Positions 9,028 to 17,586 of a stretch of DNA of 64,000 nt are shown here, in pieces. The stretch spans positions 1 through 64,000 of the forward strand of contig NZ_JAUCDS010000013.1 in assembly GCF_034674885.1 (NCBI RefSeq), read 5' to 3'. The DNA comes from Castellaniella sp034674885 (GTDB lineage Bacteria > Pseudomonadota > Gammaproteobacteria > Burkholderiales > Burkholderiaceae_B). A program made the translations under genes and the position numbers. Each line of letters opens with the position of its first letter. Position 1 is the first letter of the stretch. The notes under the pieces are model-generated. The model was given only the letters and a program-made list of their open reading frames with translations. It was not told where the DNA came from and made no database searches.

Positions 9028-10197
9028 ATGACATTTGCACGTTCCTTCCGCCTGACCCTGGGCGCTGCGGCCCTGCTGGCGGCGCTGCCCCTGACCGTAT
9101 CGGCCCAGATCAAGGTCGGCGTGACTGTCTCGGCCACCGGGCCGGCCGCTTCGCTGGGTATCCCGGAACGCGACACGGTCGCGTTGCTGCCAACGCAGAT
9201 CGGCGGCGAGCAGGTCCAGTACATCGTGCTGGACGACGCTACCGACACAACTCAGGCAGTCAAGAACATCCGCAAGTTCACGGCCGACGACCACGTCGAC
9301 GTGGTGCTGGGTACGTCGGTGACGCCCGCATCCCTGGCCATGTCGGACGTAGCCGCCGAAACCGGCACCCCCATGATCAGCGTGGCCGCCAACGCCAAGC
9401 TGGTCGAGCCGGTGGACGGCCCGCGCAAATGGATCTTCAAGACGCCGCAGAACGACGCCCTGATGGCGGGCGCCCTGGCCGACGCCATGGTCAAACAAAA
9501 GATCAAGACCCTGGGCTTCATCGGGTTCAGCGATGCCTACGGCGACGGCTGGCTGCAGGAAATGAAGGCCGCCGCCCAGGCCAAGGGCATCAAGGTCGTG
9601 GCTGCCGAACGCTTCGCCCGCCCCGACACCAGCGTCACGGGCCAGGTGCTCAAGCTGCTGGCAGCCAAACCCGATGGCATCCTGATCGCCGCCTCGGGCA
9701 CGCCAGTGGCGCTGCCGCAGCGCGAACTGGTCGAACGCGGCTACAAGGGCCAGATCTACCAGACCCACGGCGCGGCCAACAACGACGTGCTGCGGGTGTG
9801 CGCCAAGGCCTGCGAAGGCATGATCCTGCCCGCCGGGCCGCTGCTGGTGGCCGCGCAGTTGCCAGACAGCAATCCGGTGAAAAAGAGCGCCCTGGTCTAC
9901 GTGCATGCCTATGAAGCCAAGTACGGCGCGGGGACGACCAACACATTCGGCGGTCATATGTGGGATGCCGGCCAGCTGATCAACGATGCGATCCCTCGCG
10001 CACTGAAGACCGGCGCCAAGCCGGGCACGCCGGAATTCCGCTCGGCGCTGCGCGATGCGCTGGAACAGGTCAAGGAACTGCCGGCTTCGCAGGGGATCTT
10101 CACCATGAGCCCGACGGATCATGCCGGCCTGGATGTCCGTGGCCGCGTCATGGTCAAGGTCGTCGACGGCAAATGGACCTATCAGCCGGATCTGTAA
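9028..10197 (+). CDS. Periplasmic binding protein of HAAT (branched-chain amino acid type) ABC importer, cluster 1
   Basis: Captures the substrate in the periplasm for the permease encoded downstream. The 389-residue product begins with a Sec signal peptide (MTFARSFRLTLGAAALLAALPLTVSAQ, cleaved near residue 26) and continues as a type I periplasmic-binding fold: IKVGVTVSATGPAASLG, a GTSVTPASLA loop and the inter-lobe FSDAYGDGW string. The start at 9028 follows a GGAGA site; an earlier in-frame ATG would bury the signal peptide. Substrate is not readable from sequence: the LivK family also takes aromatic acids, amides and other small organic acids. livH follows after 64 bp. Confidence 0.93.
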   Translation: MTFARSFRLTLGAAALLAALPLTVSAQIKVGVTVSATGPAASLGIPERDTVALLPTQIGGEQVQYIVLDDATDTTQAVKNIRKFTADDHVDVVLGTSVTPASLAMSDVAAETGTPMISVAANAKLVEPVDGPRKWIFKTPQNDALMAGALADAMVKQKIKTLGFIGFSDAYGDGWLQEMKAAAQAKGIKVVAAERFARPDTSVTGQVLKLLAAKPDGILIAASGTPVALPQRELVERGYKGQIYQTHGAANNDVLRVCAKACEGMILPAGPLLVAAQLPDSNPVKKSALVYVHAYEAKYGAGTTNTFGGHMWDAGQLINDAIPRALKTGAKPGTPEFRSALRDALEQVKELPASQGIFTMSPTDHAGLDVRGRVMVKVVDGKWTYQPDL

Positions 10198-10261
10198 GCA
10201 TGATTCACGGCGGTTTTGATCGTCCCGGGCGGCCTGGGCGCATCCTGGAAGCGGGGCGGAC

Positions 10262-11299
10262 ATGGATCTGACGATCGCGCTGATCCTGTTGCAGGATGGC
10301 ATCCTGAACGGGGCCATCTATGCCTTGCTGGGCCTGGCGTTGGTGCTGGTCTTCCTGGTGACCCGGGTCATCCTGATCCCGCAGGGCGAGTTCGTCACCT
10401 TCGGCGCCTTGTCGCTGGCCTTTCTGGCCAATGGCCGGGTGCCCGGCACCGCCGCTTTGCTGGTGCTGCTGGGCGTGCTGGTCTGCCTGGTCGAAGCCGT
10501 GTCCGCCTGGCGCACGCATCAGTGGCGCGGCTATGGTCGCACGCTGGTCTGGGCGCTGTGTCTGCCCGTGATCCTGTGGGCGCTGGCGCCGCGCCTGGCG
10601 GGGCCGGGGGTGCCCTTGCTGTTGCAGGTGCTGTTTTCCCTGGCGCTGGTCATTCCCATGGGCCCGATGATCTATCGTCTGGTGTACCAGCCGGTCGAGC
10701 AGGCCAGCGTGCTGGTGCTGCTGATCATCTCGGTGGCCGTGCATTTCGCCCTGACGGGCCTGGGGCTGCTGTTCTTTGGCGCCGAAGGCTGGCGCACACC
10801 GGCACTGGTCGAGGGCAGCGTGCAGATCGGCCCGGTGGAATGGACGGCCCAGACCTTTGCCGTGCTGGGCTTGTGTGCCGTCCTGATCACCGCCCTGTGG
10901 CTGTTCTTCAGCCGCACCCTGTACGGCCGCGCCCTGCGCGCGACTGCCGTCAATCGCCGGGGAGCCCGGCTGGTGGGCATCAGCACGCGAGTCGCAGGCA
11001 GCCTGACATTCACCCTGGCGGCGGCCATCGGCGCCTTGTCGGGCATGCTGATTGCCGCCATCACCACCATTTATTACGACACCGGTTTCCTGATCGGTCT
11101 GAAGGGCTTCGTCGCGGCCATCTTCGGCGGCCTGGTCAGCTACCCGATCGCGGCCGCCGGCGCCCTGTTCGTCGGCATCCTCGAGGCCTTTTCTTCGTTC
11201 TGGGCCAGTCCCTTCAAGGAAGCGATCGTGTTCACCCTGATCATTCCGGTGCTGCTGTGGCGCTCGTTTGGCAGCGTGCAGCTGGACGAGGAGGACTGA
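10262..11299 (+). CDS. ABC permease LivH-type, cluster 1
   Basis: One of two membrane subunits of the importer. The 345-residue product is strongly hydrophobic with about eight membrane segments and the LivH features QDGILNGAIYALLGLALVL at the N-terminus and the EAA-like cytoplasmic loop near 'RALRATAVNRRGARLVGIS' (about residue 223). It is longer than the usual ~290 residues because of an extra hydrophilic/hydrophobic stretch around 75-125, including 'EAVSAWRTHQWRGYG'. The gap to the following LivM-LivG fusion is 4 bp, so both are one operon. Confidence 0.93.
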   Translation: MDLTIALILLQDGILNGAIYALLGLALVLVFLVTRVILIPQGEFVTFGALSLAFLANGRVPGTAALLVLLGVLVCLVEAVSAWRTHQWRGYGRTLVWALCLPVILWALAPRLAGPGVPLLLQVLFSLALVIPMGPMIYRLVYQPVEQASVLVLLIISVAVHFALTGLGLLFFGAEGWRTPALVEGSVQIGPVEWTAQTFAVLGLCAVLITALWLFFSRTLYGRALRATAVNRRGARLVGISTRVAGSLTFTLAAAIGALSGMLIAAITTIYYDTGFLIGLKGFVAAIFGGLVSYPIAAAGALFVGILEAFSSFWASPFKEAIVFTLIIPVLLWRSFGSVQLDEED

Positions 11300-11303
11300 T
11301 CCG

Positions 11304-13148
11304 ATGCGTCTTTCCTGGATCAAGATCCCGGCCCTGATCGTGCTGGCGCTGTTGCCCTGGATACCGGGCGTACCGGCCTTCTGGATCACGCAGATGAACT
11401 ACATCGGGCTCTACAGCCTGGTGGTCCTGGGGCTGGTTCTGCTGACAGGGGTGGGCGGGCTGACTTCGTTCGGCCAATCCGCCTTTGTGGGGCTGGGCGC
11501 GTATTCCACCGCCTGGCTGACGACGGCTTTTGGGGTTTCCCCTTGGCTGGGCCTGTTGGCGGGCCTGGTGCTGACCTGCCTGGTGGCCTATGGGCTGGGC
11601 GTCATCACCCTGCGCCTGTCCGGCCATTACCTGCCGCTGTGCACGCTGGCCTGGTGCCTGGCCTTGTATTACCTGTATGGCAATCTGGATTTCCTGGGCC
11701 GCTACGACGGCATCGCCGGTATTCCGCCGCTGATGCTGGGCGGCTGGTCGCTGGCCGCCAGCGAATCCATGTACCTGCTGATCTGGCTGGTGCTGCTGCT
11801 GGCCCTGTGGGCCACGCACAACCTGCTGGATTCCCGCGCGGGACGCGCGATCCGCGCCTTGCGCAGCGGGTCCATGGCTGAATCGTTCGGCGTCGATCTG
11901 GCGCACTACAAAGTCGTGATCTTCGTCTATGCGGCGCTGCTGGGCAGCGTGTCGGGCTGGCTGTACGCGCACATGCAACGGGCGGTTAGCCCCAGCCCGT
12001 TCGGCCTGGGATACGGCATCGAATATCTGTTCATGGCGGTGGTGGGCGGGGCCGGCAGCGTCTGGGGCGCGGTGGCCGGCGCCGCTGCTGTGCTGATTCT
12101 CAAGGACCAGCTGCAGAACCTGCTGCCCAAGCTCGTCGGCACTGGCGTCAATCTGGAACTGCTGGCCTTCGGGGTGCTGATGATTCTCGTGTTGCAGTAC
12201 GCCCGAGACGGCCTGTGGCCGGTGCTGGCCCGGATCGGGCGCTGGGTAGGCGGGCAGGCGTCCGCCAACGCGCCGCGTCGTCTGCAAACGGCGGCAGTGG
12301 AACTGCCGCATCGGCCCTTGCCGCCTGACGGGCAGGTCGTGCTGGAAGTCGACCAGGCGCGCAAGGAATTCGGCGGGCTGGTGGCGGTGAACGACATCAG
12401 CTTCCAGCTGCGGGCCGGGGAAATCATGGGGCTGATCGGCCCCAACGGCGCGGGCAAGAGCACGACCTTCAATCTGATCAGCGGCGTGCTGCCGCTCAGC
12501 GGGGGCCAGGTGCGCTTCATGGGCGAGCGTATCGACGGCCGCCCGGCTCACGACATCGCCCGCCGAGGCCTGGTGCGCAGCTTCCAGCACGTGCAACTGC
12601 TGCCGGACATGACGGTGCTGGACAACGTCGCCCTGGGGGCGCACCTGCGCAGCCGCACCGGCGTGGTCGCGGCGGCGCTGCGCCTGGATCGGGCCAGCGA
12701 GGCGTCCCTGCTGCAGGAGGCCGCGCGCCAATTGCAGCGGGTCGGGCTGGGCGACGTCATGGAGCAGCCGGCGGGCAGCCTGCCGCTGGGCCGCCAACGC
12801 ATCGTGGAGATCGCCCGCGCCCTATGCGGAGACCCGATCCTGCTGCTGCTCGATGAACCCGCCGCCGGCCTGCGCTACCAGGAAAAACAGGCCCTGGCGG
12901 CCGTGCTGGACCAGCTGCGCCGCGAAGGCATGAGCCTGCTGCTGGTGGAACACGACATGGATTTCGTCATGAAGCTGACCGATCACCTGCTGGTCATGGA
13001 TTTCGGCACGCCGCTGGCCGAAGGTGTGCCGGCGGACATTCAAAACAATCCCGCCGTGCTGGAAGCCTATCTGGGCGGCCTGGACGACGATTGGGAGTCC
13101 GCAGCTCCGGCTGCGGCGCATCGGCTGCATCCAGAGGCGGCATCATGA
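11304..13148 (+). CDS. Fused LivM permease - LivG ATPase, cluster 1
   Basis: A single 614-residue protein joins the second permease and the first ATPase of the importer. Residues 1-310 are a LivM-like membrane domain (TGVGGLTSFGQSAF loop near residue 47, 'RALRSGSMAESFGV' cytoplasmic loop). A Pro/Arg/Gln linker (about 312-340) leads into an ABC domain with Walker A GPNGAGKST (about 379), Q-loop 'RSFQHVQLLPDMTV', signature 'LPLGRQRIVEIARAL', Walker B LLLLDEPAAGL and the switch-region 'LLVEHDMDFV'. LivM-LivG fusions are known in Proteobacteria. The start at 11304 follows GAGGA. The stop overlaps the livF start by 4 nt (ATGA). Confidence 0.93.
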   Translation: MRLSWIKIPALIVLALLPWIPGVPAFWITQMNYIGLYSLVVLGLVLLTGVGGLTSFGQSAFVGLGAYSTAWLTTAFGVSPWLGLLAGLVLTCLVAYGLGVITLRLSGHYLPLCTLAWCLALYYLYGNLDFLGRYDGIAGIPPLMLGGWSLAASESMYLLIWLVLLLALWATHNLLDSRAGRAIRALRSGSMAESFGVDLAHYKVVIFVYAALLGSVSGWLYAHMQRAVSPSPFGLGYGIEYLFMAVVGGAGSVWGAVAGAAAVLILKDQLQNLLPKLVGTGVNLELLAFGVLMILVLQYARDGLWPVLARIGRWVGGQASANAPRRLQTAAVELPHRPLPPDGQVVLEVDQARKEFGGLVAVNDISFQLRAGEIMGLIGPNGAGKSTTFNLISGVLPLSGGQVRFMGERIDGRPAHDIARRGLVRSFQHVQLLPDMTVLDNVALGAHLRSRTGVVAAALRLDRASEASLLQEAARQLQRVGLGDVMEQPAGSLPLGRQRIVEIARALCGDPILLLLDEPAAGLRYQEKQALAAVLDQLRREGMSLLLVEHDMDFVMKLTDHLLVMDFGTPLAEGVPADIQNNPAVLEAYLGGLDDDWESAAPAAAHRLHPEAAS

Positions 13149-13903
13149 CGGCGCCCGAGAATGCCGCCGATACGGTCCTGTCGGTTCAGGGCCTGTCGGC
13201 CCATTATGGCAAGGTCGCCGCCCTGGATCCTCTGGACCTGACGGTGGGGCGGGGCCGGATCGTGACGGTGATCGGCGCCAACGGGGCCGGGAAATCCACC
13301 TTGCTCAACGCCCTGATGGGCGCCTTGCCGCAGCGCGGGCACAGCCATGGCCAGGTCTTGTTCCAGGGTCAGGCGATCCAGGACTGGGATATCGAACGCC
13401 GGGTGGGGTTGGGCCTGACGCTGGTGCCTGAACGGCGCGAGCTCTTTGCCAGCATGTCGGTACACGACAATCTGCTGTTGGGTGGCTTTCGCCTGTACCG
13501 GGCCGGGGTGCGCGGCTGGCGGGACACCTTGGACGAGGTCTACACCCTGTTCCCGCGCCTGCGCGAACGGGCGGACCAGGCAGCCGGAACCCTGTCGGGT
13601 GGCGAGCGCCAGATGCTGGCAGTAGGCCGCGCCCTGATGGCCCGCCCATCCCTGCTGATGCTGGACGAGCCCAGCCTGGGACTGGCGCCCCGCGTGGTGC
13701 GGGAAATCTTCCAGACCATCGCCCATCTGCGCGGCACAGGCGTATCCATCCTGCTGGTCGAGCAAAACGCCCGCGCCGCCCTGCATGTGGCCGACACCGG
13801 CTACGTTCTGGAAACCGGTTCAGTCGTGCTCCAGGGCGAGGCCTCGATGCTGGCCACCCACCCCCGAGTAATCGAAAGTTATCTGGGATTCGCCGGGACG
13901 TAG
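13145..13903 (+). CDS. ABC ATPase LivF-type, cluster 1
   Basis: Second ATPase of importer 1, pairing with the ATPase half of the LivM-LivG fusion. The 252-residue product has Walker A GANGAGKST (about residue 42), Q-loop 'LVPERRELFASM', signature LSGGERQMLAVGRAL, Walker B LLMLDEPSLGLAP and the 'LLVEQNARAAL' switch, all typical of LivF. The ATG at 13145 overlaps the previous stop. Unusually, its TAG stop (13901-13903) lies inside the first unit of a 78-bp tandem repeat, so the repeat supplies the end of the reading frame. Confidence 0.95.
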   Translation: MTAPENAADTVLSVQGLSAHYGKVAALDPLDLTVGRGRIVTVIGANGAGKSTLLNALMGALPQRGHSHGQVLFQGQAIQDWDIERRVGLGLTLVPERRELFASMSVHDNLLLGGFRLYRAGVRGWRDTLDEVYTLFPRLRERADQAAGTLSGGERQMLAVGRALMARPSLLMLDEPSLGLAPRVVREIFQTIAHLRGTGVSILLVEQNARAALHVADTGYVLETGSVVLQGEASMLATHPRVIESYLGFAGT

Positions 13904-14121
13904 AACAGTCCCTGCGGACTGTTCTACGCCAGGCGAATCGAAGCGGCCTGCAGGCCGCGCCGTGGGAAGCACGGGACGTAGAACAGTCCCTGCGGACTGT
14001 TCTACGCCAGGCGAATCGAAGCGGCCTGCAGGCCGCGCCGTGGGAAGCACGGGACGTAGGACAGTCCCTGCGGACTGTTTCACGACTGTCGAATCGAAGC
14101 GGCCTGCAGGCCGCGCCGTGG
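13895..14121. repeat. Three tandem 78-bp units with two hairpins each
   Basis: Units start at 13895, 13973 and 14051 (exact 78-bp period); the third is diverged in its middle and lacks the last few bases. Each unit holds GAACAGTCC-CTGC-GGACTGTTC (stem of 9, mutated in unit 3) and the perfect palindrome GCGGCCTGCAGGCCGC. The first two units look identical. The array begins inside the livF stop region and ends about 155 bp before the next binding-protein gene. Short reading frames across it on either strand are repeats translated, not genes. It resembles REP/BIME-type intergenic elements, possibly acting as a 3' mRNA stabiliser or transcription barrier; that role is inference. Confidence 0.95.
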
Positions 14122-14167
14122 AACCCTGCATCGGCTTGAGACACCCCTCCTGCAGGGTTCCATCGCA

Positions 14168-14197
14168 TTGACAGCCCACGCGGCCCGACGATACCCT
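14168..14197 (+). promoter_or_regulatory. Candidate promoter for the cluster 2 plus-strand binding protein
   Basis: A perfect TTGACA (14168-14173) lies just downstream of the 78-bp repeat array, with an 18-bp gap to TACCCT (14192-14197), a weak -10. The predicted leader is about 75 nt. The strong -35 with poor -10 would suit an activator-dependent promoter; that is inference. Confidence 0.35.
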
Positions 14198-14275
14198 CAA
14201 AAGGCAGCCCGTGCAGGGTCTTTGCCGTCCCGCACAGGGCTTCGCAACACAAAGCATAATCAACGGAGACAATCC

Positions 14276-15478
14276 ATGAAGATGAAGAAGTTGTTGCTGT
14301 GCCTGGCGATTTCTGCGGCGATTCCTCAGTTCGCCGGCGCGGCTGAACCCTTGCGCATCGGGATCCTGAACGATCAGTCGGGCCTGTATTCCGATTTCGG
14401 CGGGGTGACGTCAGTGACGGCTGCACAGATGGCCGTGAAGGATTTCGGTGGCGAGGTCCTGGGTCGCAAGATCGAAGTCGTCTCGGCCGATCACCAGAAC
14501 AAGACCGACATTGCGACGTCCATCGCCCGTAAATGGTTCGACGTCGATCACGTCGAAATGATCGGCGACCTGACCAATTCCGCAGTGGCCCTGGCCGTGC
14601 AGGGGCTGGCCCAGGAAAAGGGCAAGGTCACCATCGCGTCCGGCCCGTTTTCGGCGGCCCTGACCGGCAAGGCCTGCTCTCCCACGGGGTTCCACTGGGC
14701 GTTTGACACCTACGCCTCGTCTGTCGGGACGGCCACCGGCCTGGTCAAGGAAGGCGCCAAGAACTGGTTCATCTTGGGGGCCGACTATGCCTATGGCAAA
14801 CAGCTGGCAGCCGACCTGACCAAGGTCGTGGACAAGAACGGCGGCAAGGTCGTGGGCGAGGTATTCCACCCGGTGGGCACGTCCGACTTTGCGTCCTTCC
14901 TGCTGCAGGCGCAGTCATCCAAGGCGCAGGCCGTGGCACTGGCCAACGCCGGGGCCGACACCAGCAACAGCATCAAGCAGGCTGCCGAATTCGGCCTGAC
15001 ACAGGCTGGCCAGAAGCTGGTGGCCTTGGGCATCGTGATCAGCGACGTGCATGCGTTGGGCCTGGAAAAGGCCCAGGGGCTGGTGGCGACCACGCCTTTC
15101 TACTGGGATCGCGACGATGCCAGCCGGAAATTTTCCGCCCGGTTTGAAAAGCTCACCCAGCGCGAACCCGGCATGGTGCAGGCCAGCGTGTATTCGTCTA
15201 CGCTGCACTACCTGAAGGCCGTCAAGGCCGCCGGGACGACGGACGGCAAGGTCGTGGCCGAAAAGATGCGTGAATTGCCGGTCAACGACTTCTTCGCCCA
15301 CAACGGCGTGGTCCGCAAGGACGGCTGGATGGCGCACGACATGTACCTGGTTCAGGTCAAGACCCCGAAGGAATCCAAAGGGCCCTGGGACTACTACAAG
15401 ATCCTGAGGACTCTGCCGGCGGATCTGGTCTCGGTGCCGCTGTCGGAAAGCGCCTGCCCGTTGGTCAAGCAAGGCTGA
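14276..15478 (+). CDS. Periplasmic binding protein of HAAT ABC importer, cluster 2 (plus-strand copy)
   Basis: The 400-residue product has a signal peptide (MKMKKLLLCLAISAAIPQFAGA) and a LivK/AmiC-like fold with 'RIGILNDQSGLYSDFGG', 'SADHQNKTDIA', 'FILGADYAYGKQL' and 'DFASFLLQAQSS'. A Cys near the C-terminus (ESACPLVKQG) matches one in the minus-strand paralogue at 17587-18798 (TSTCPLLKG). The two proteins are clear paralogues along their whole length. The gene has no permease beside it on its own strand and converges on livM, so it probably feeds the cluster 2 permease with a different or overlapping ligand range. The ATG at 14276 follows CGGAGA; earlier in-frame starts would precede the signal peptide. 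Confidence 0.92.
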   Translation: MKMKKLLLCLAISAAIPQFAGAAEPLRIGILNDQSGLYSDFGGVTSVTAAQMAVKDFGGEVLGRKIEVVSADHQNKTDIATSIARKWFDVDHVEMIGDLTNSAVALAVQGLAQEKGKVTIASGPFSAALTGKACSPTGFHWAFDTYASSVGTATGLVKEGAKNWFILGADYAYGKQLAADLTKVVDKNGGKVVGEVFHPVGTSDFASFLLQAQSSKAQAVALANAGADTSNSIKQAAEFGLTQAGQKLVALGIVISDVHALGLEKAQGLVATTPFYWDRDDASRKFSARFEKLTQREPGMVQASVYSSTLHYLKAVKAAGTTDGKVVAEKMRELPVNDFFAHNGVVRKDGWMAHDMYLVQVKTPKESKGPWDYYKILRTLPADLVSVPLSESACPLVKQG

Positions 15479-15545
15479 TCGAATCCGGGCGGCATGCAGG
15501 CCGCGAGGTGGGGGCACGCAGCGTTGCCTCGCATGATCAAAAAGC

Positions 15546-15579
15546 AATCCGGCCCCTTTGATGAGGGGCCGGATTTTCA
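15546..15579. terminator. Bidirectional Rho-independent terminator between binding protein and livM
   Basis: A 12-bp perfect stem (15546-15557 with 15564-15575) and a six-base loop are followed by TTTT on the plus strand. On the minus strand the stem is followed by a run of Ts (the AAAAA at 15539-15543). It lies between two convergent genes and should serve both. Confidence 0.88.
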
Positions 15580-15636
15580 TTGCGCCTGGTAAGGTAGGGA
15601 CGGTCCGGTCGTCGCCGGGCCCCTGCTACGGATCGA

Positions 15637-16614
15637 TCAGCTGCGCGCCTTGCGCAGCGCGTGCCGGTACAGCCATTCGCCGATGATGCCGCGCCGGAAG
15701 GTCAGCACGCAGATGACGAAGATCAGGCCGATGACGATCGTGACCGACTCGCCCAGCACCCGGAACCAGGTGATGCCGGTTTCCTGCATCAGGAAGCGGC
15801 CGATGTCGCCGACCTTGTTTTCGAGGGCCACCACGATGACGGCCCCCAGCACCGGCCCCGTCAGGGTGCCCATGCCGCCGATCAGCGTCATCAGGATCAC
15901 CATGCCCGACATCTGCCAGGTGGCATCCGACAGGGTTGCCGAGACGAACACTACCGATTTGGTGGCGCCCGCCAGGCCCGACAGGGCCGCCGAGAGCACG
16001 AAGGCCAGCAGCTTGAAGCGGTCCACGTGATAGCCCAGGGACACCATGCGGGCTTCGTTTTCGCGGATGGCCTTCAGGGCCTGGCCGAAGGGCGAATGCA
16101 CGGTGCGCCAGATCAGCGCATAGCCCAGCACGAAGATCACCATCACCACGTAGTACAGATTGATGTCCTGGGTGAGGTCCAGGCCCAGGATGCTGCCGCG
16201 CGGGATGCCTTGCAGGCCATCCTCGCCGCCCGTGAAGGGCGCCTGCAGGAAGTAGAAAAACAGCATCTGCGCCAGTGCCAGGGTGATCATGGCGAAGTAG
16301 ATGCCGCTGCGTCGGATCGACAGGATGCCGAACACCAGGCCCAGCAGCGCGGCGCTGGCTGTACCGAACAGCAGGCCGCTGAAGGTCGGCCAGCCCCAGA
16401 CGGTCAGCGCCTGGCCGCAGGCGTAGCCAGCCAGCCCCAGGAAGGCGGCATGGCCGAAGGACAGCAGGCCGGTGTAGCCCAGCAGCAGGTTGAAGGCGCA
16501 GGCGAACAGGGCATAGCACATGACCTTCATGATGAAGATCGGATAGGCGCCTATTGCCGGTAGCGCCGCGATCACCACAATGGCGACCAGGTAGGCAAGC
16601 AGTTGTCGATTCAT
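15637..16614 (-). CDS. ABC permease LivM-type, cluster 2
   Basis: Second membrane subunit of importer 2. The 325-residue product has about nine hydrophobic segments and the LivM hallmarks 'NLLLGYTGLLSFGHAAFLGLAGYA' region (about 43-65) and the cytoplasmic 'ALKAIRENEARMVSLGY' loop (about 195). Its ATG overlaps the livH stop by 4 nt. It is the distal gene of the minus-strand order livG-livF-livK-livH-livM and ends just before the shared terminator. Confidence 0.95.
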   Translation of the reverse strand: MNRQLLAYLVAIVVIAALPAIGAYPIFIMKVMCYALFACAFNLLLGYTGLLSFGHAAFLGLAGYACGQALTVWGWPTFSGLLFGTASAALLGLVFGILSIRRSGIYFAMITLALAQMLFFYFLQAPFTGGEDGLQGIPRGSILGLDLTQDINLYYVVMVIFVLGYALIWRTVHSPFGQALKAIRENEARMVSLGYHVDRFKLLAFVLSAALSGLAGATKSVVFVSATLSDATWQMSGMVILMTLIGGMGTLTGPVLGAVIVVALENKVGDIGRFLMQETGITWFRVLGESVTIVIGLIFVICVLTFRRGIIGEWLYRHALRKARS

Positions 16615-17498
16615 GATTCTTTCCCGAACAGCCCCGCCGGGCGCAGCAACAGCACGATCACCATGATGATGAAGACCACGGTGCTGGAGGCTTCTGGCCA
16701 GAAGACCTTGGTGAAGCCTTCGACGACGCCCAGCCCCAGGCCAGTGATGATGGAGCCCAGGATCGAGCCCATGCCGCCGATCACCACCACGGCGAACACC
16801 ACGATGATCAGGTTGGACCCCATGAGCGGAGAGACCTGCAGGATGGGGGCCGCCAGCACGCCGGCAAAGGCCGCCAGGCCTACCCCCAGCCCAAAGGTGA
16901 GCGAGATCATCAGCGGCACGTTCACGCCGAAGGCCTCGACGAGCTTGGCATTTTCAGTCCCGGCGCGCAGCAGGGCGCCCAGGTGGGTCTTTTCGATCAG
17001 GAACCAGGTCAGCAGGCAGGCCAGGATGGAGGCCACCACGACCCAGCCGCGGTAGATCGGCAGGTACATGAAGCCCAGGTTGACGCCGCCTTGCAGCAGC
17101 GCGGGCGTGGAGTAGGGCTGGCCCGAGACCCCGTAGATGCTGCGGAACAGCCCTTCGATGATCAGCGCCAGGCCGAAGGTCAGCAGCAACCCGTACAGCG
17201 GGTCCAGCTTGTACAGGTGGCGCAGCAGCAGGCGTTCGAGCAGGATGCCGAACAGCCCCACGACGATGGGCGAGAGCACCAGCATCACCCAGTAGTTCAG
17301 CCCCAGGTAGTGCAGGCCCAGCCAGGCGACGAAGGCCCCCAGCATGTAGAGCGCGCCGTGGGTGAAGTTGATGATCTGGAGCAGGCCGAAGATGATGGCC
17401 AGCCCGAGCGAGAGCACGGCGTAGAAAGAGCCGTTGACCAAGCCAAGCAGCAACTGCCCGAGCAGGGCCTGGATGGGGACACCGAAAAGTTCTGTCAT
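16611..17498 (-). CDS. ABC permease LivH-type, cluster 2
   Basis: First membrane subunit of importer 2. The 295-residue product starts MTELFGVPIQALLGQLLLGL and shows the LivH strings 'SLGLAIIFGLLQIINFTHG' and the EAA-like 'RAGTENAKLVEAFGVN'. The start at 17498 removes a 15-residue non-hydrophobic extension that is open but lacks a good ribosome site. It overlaps livM by 4 nt and lies 88 bp after the binding-protein gene. Confidence 0.95.
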   Translation of the reverse strand: MTELFGVPIQALLGQLLLGLVNGSFYAVLSLGLAIIFGLLQIINFTHGALYMLGAFVAWLGLHYLGLNYWVMLVLSPIVVGLFGILLERLLLRHLYKLDPLYGLLLTFGLALIIEGLFRSIYGVSGQPYSTPALLQGGVNLGFMYLPIYRGWVVVASILACLLTWFLIEKTHLGALLRAGTENAKLVEAFGVNVPLMISLTFGLGVGLAAFAGVLAAPILQVSPLMGSNLIIVVFAVVVIGGMGSILGSIITGLGLGVVEGFTKVFWPEASSTVVFIIMVIVLLLRPAGLFGKES

Positions 17499-17586
17499 AG
17501 AGCCGCAGCGAAGGGAGATGACCGGAGCGCCGGATGAGCGCATGGCCCGGCCGTTGCGGCTGGGCCATGCAGTTCAGGCGTCGAGA

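Noticed and set aside
13895..14121. CRISPR array
   Set aside because: The repeats are contiguous 78-bp units without unique spacers and no cas genes are near.
13305..14426. A minus-strand frame encoding repeated HGAACRPLRF-type peptides
   Set aside because: The peptide repetition comes from the 78-bp DNA repeat; the rest is antisense to livF.
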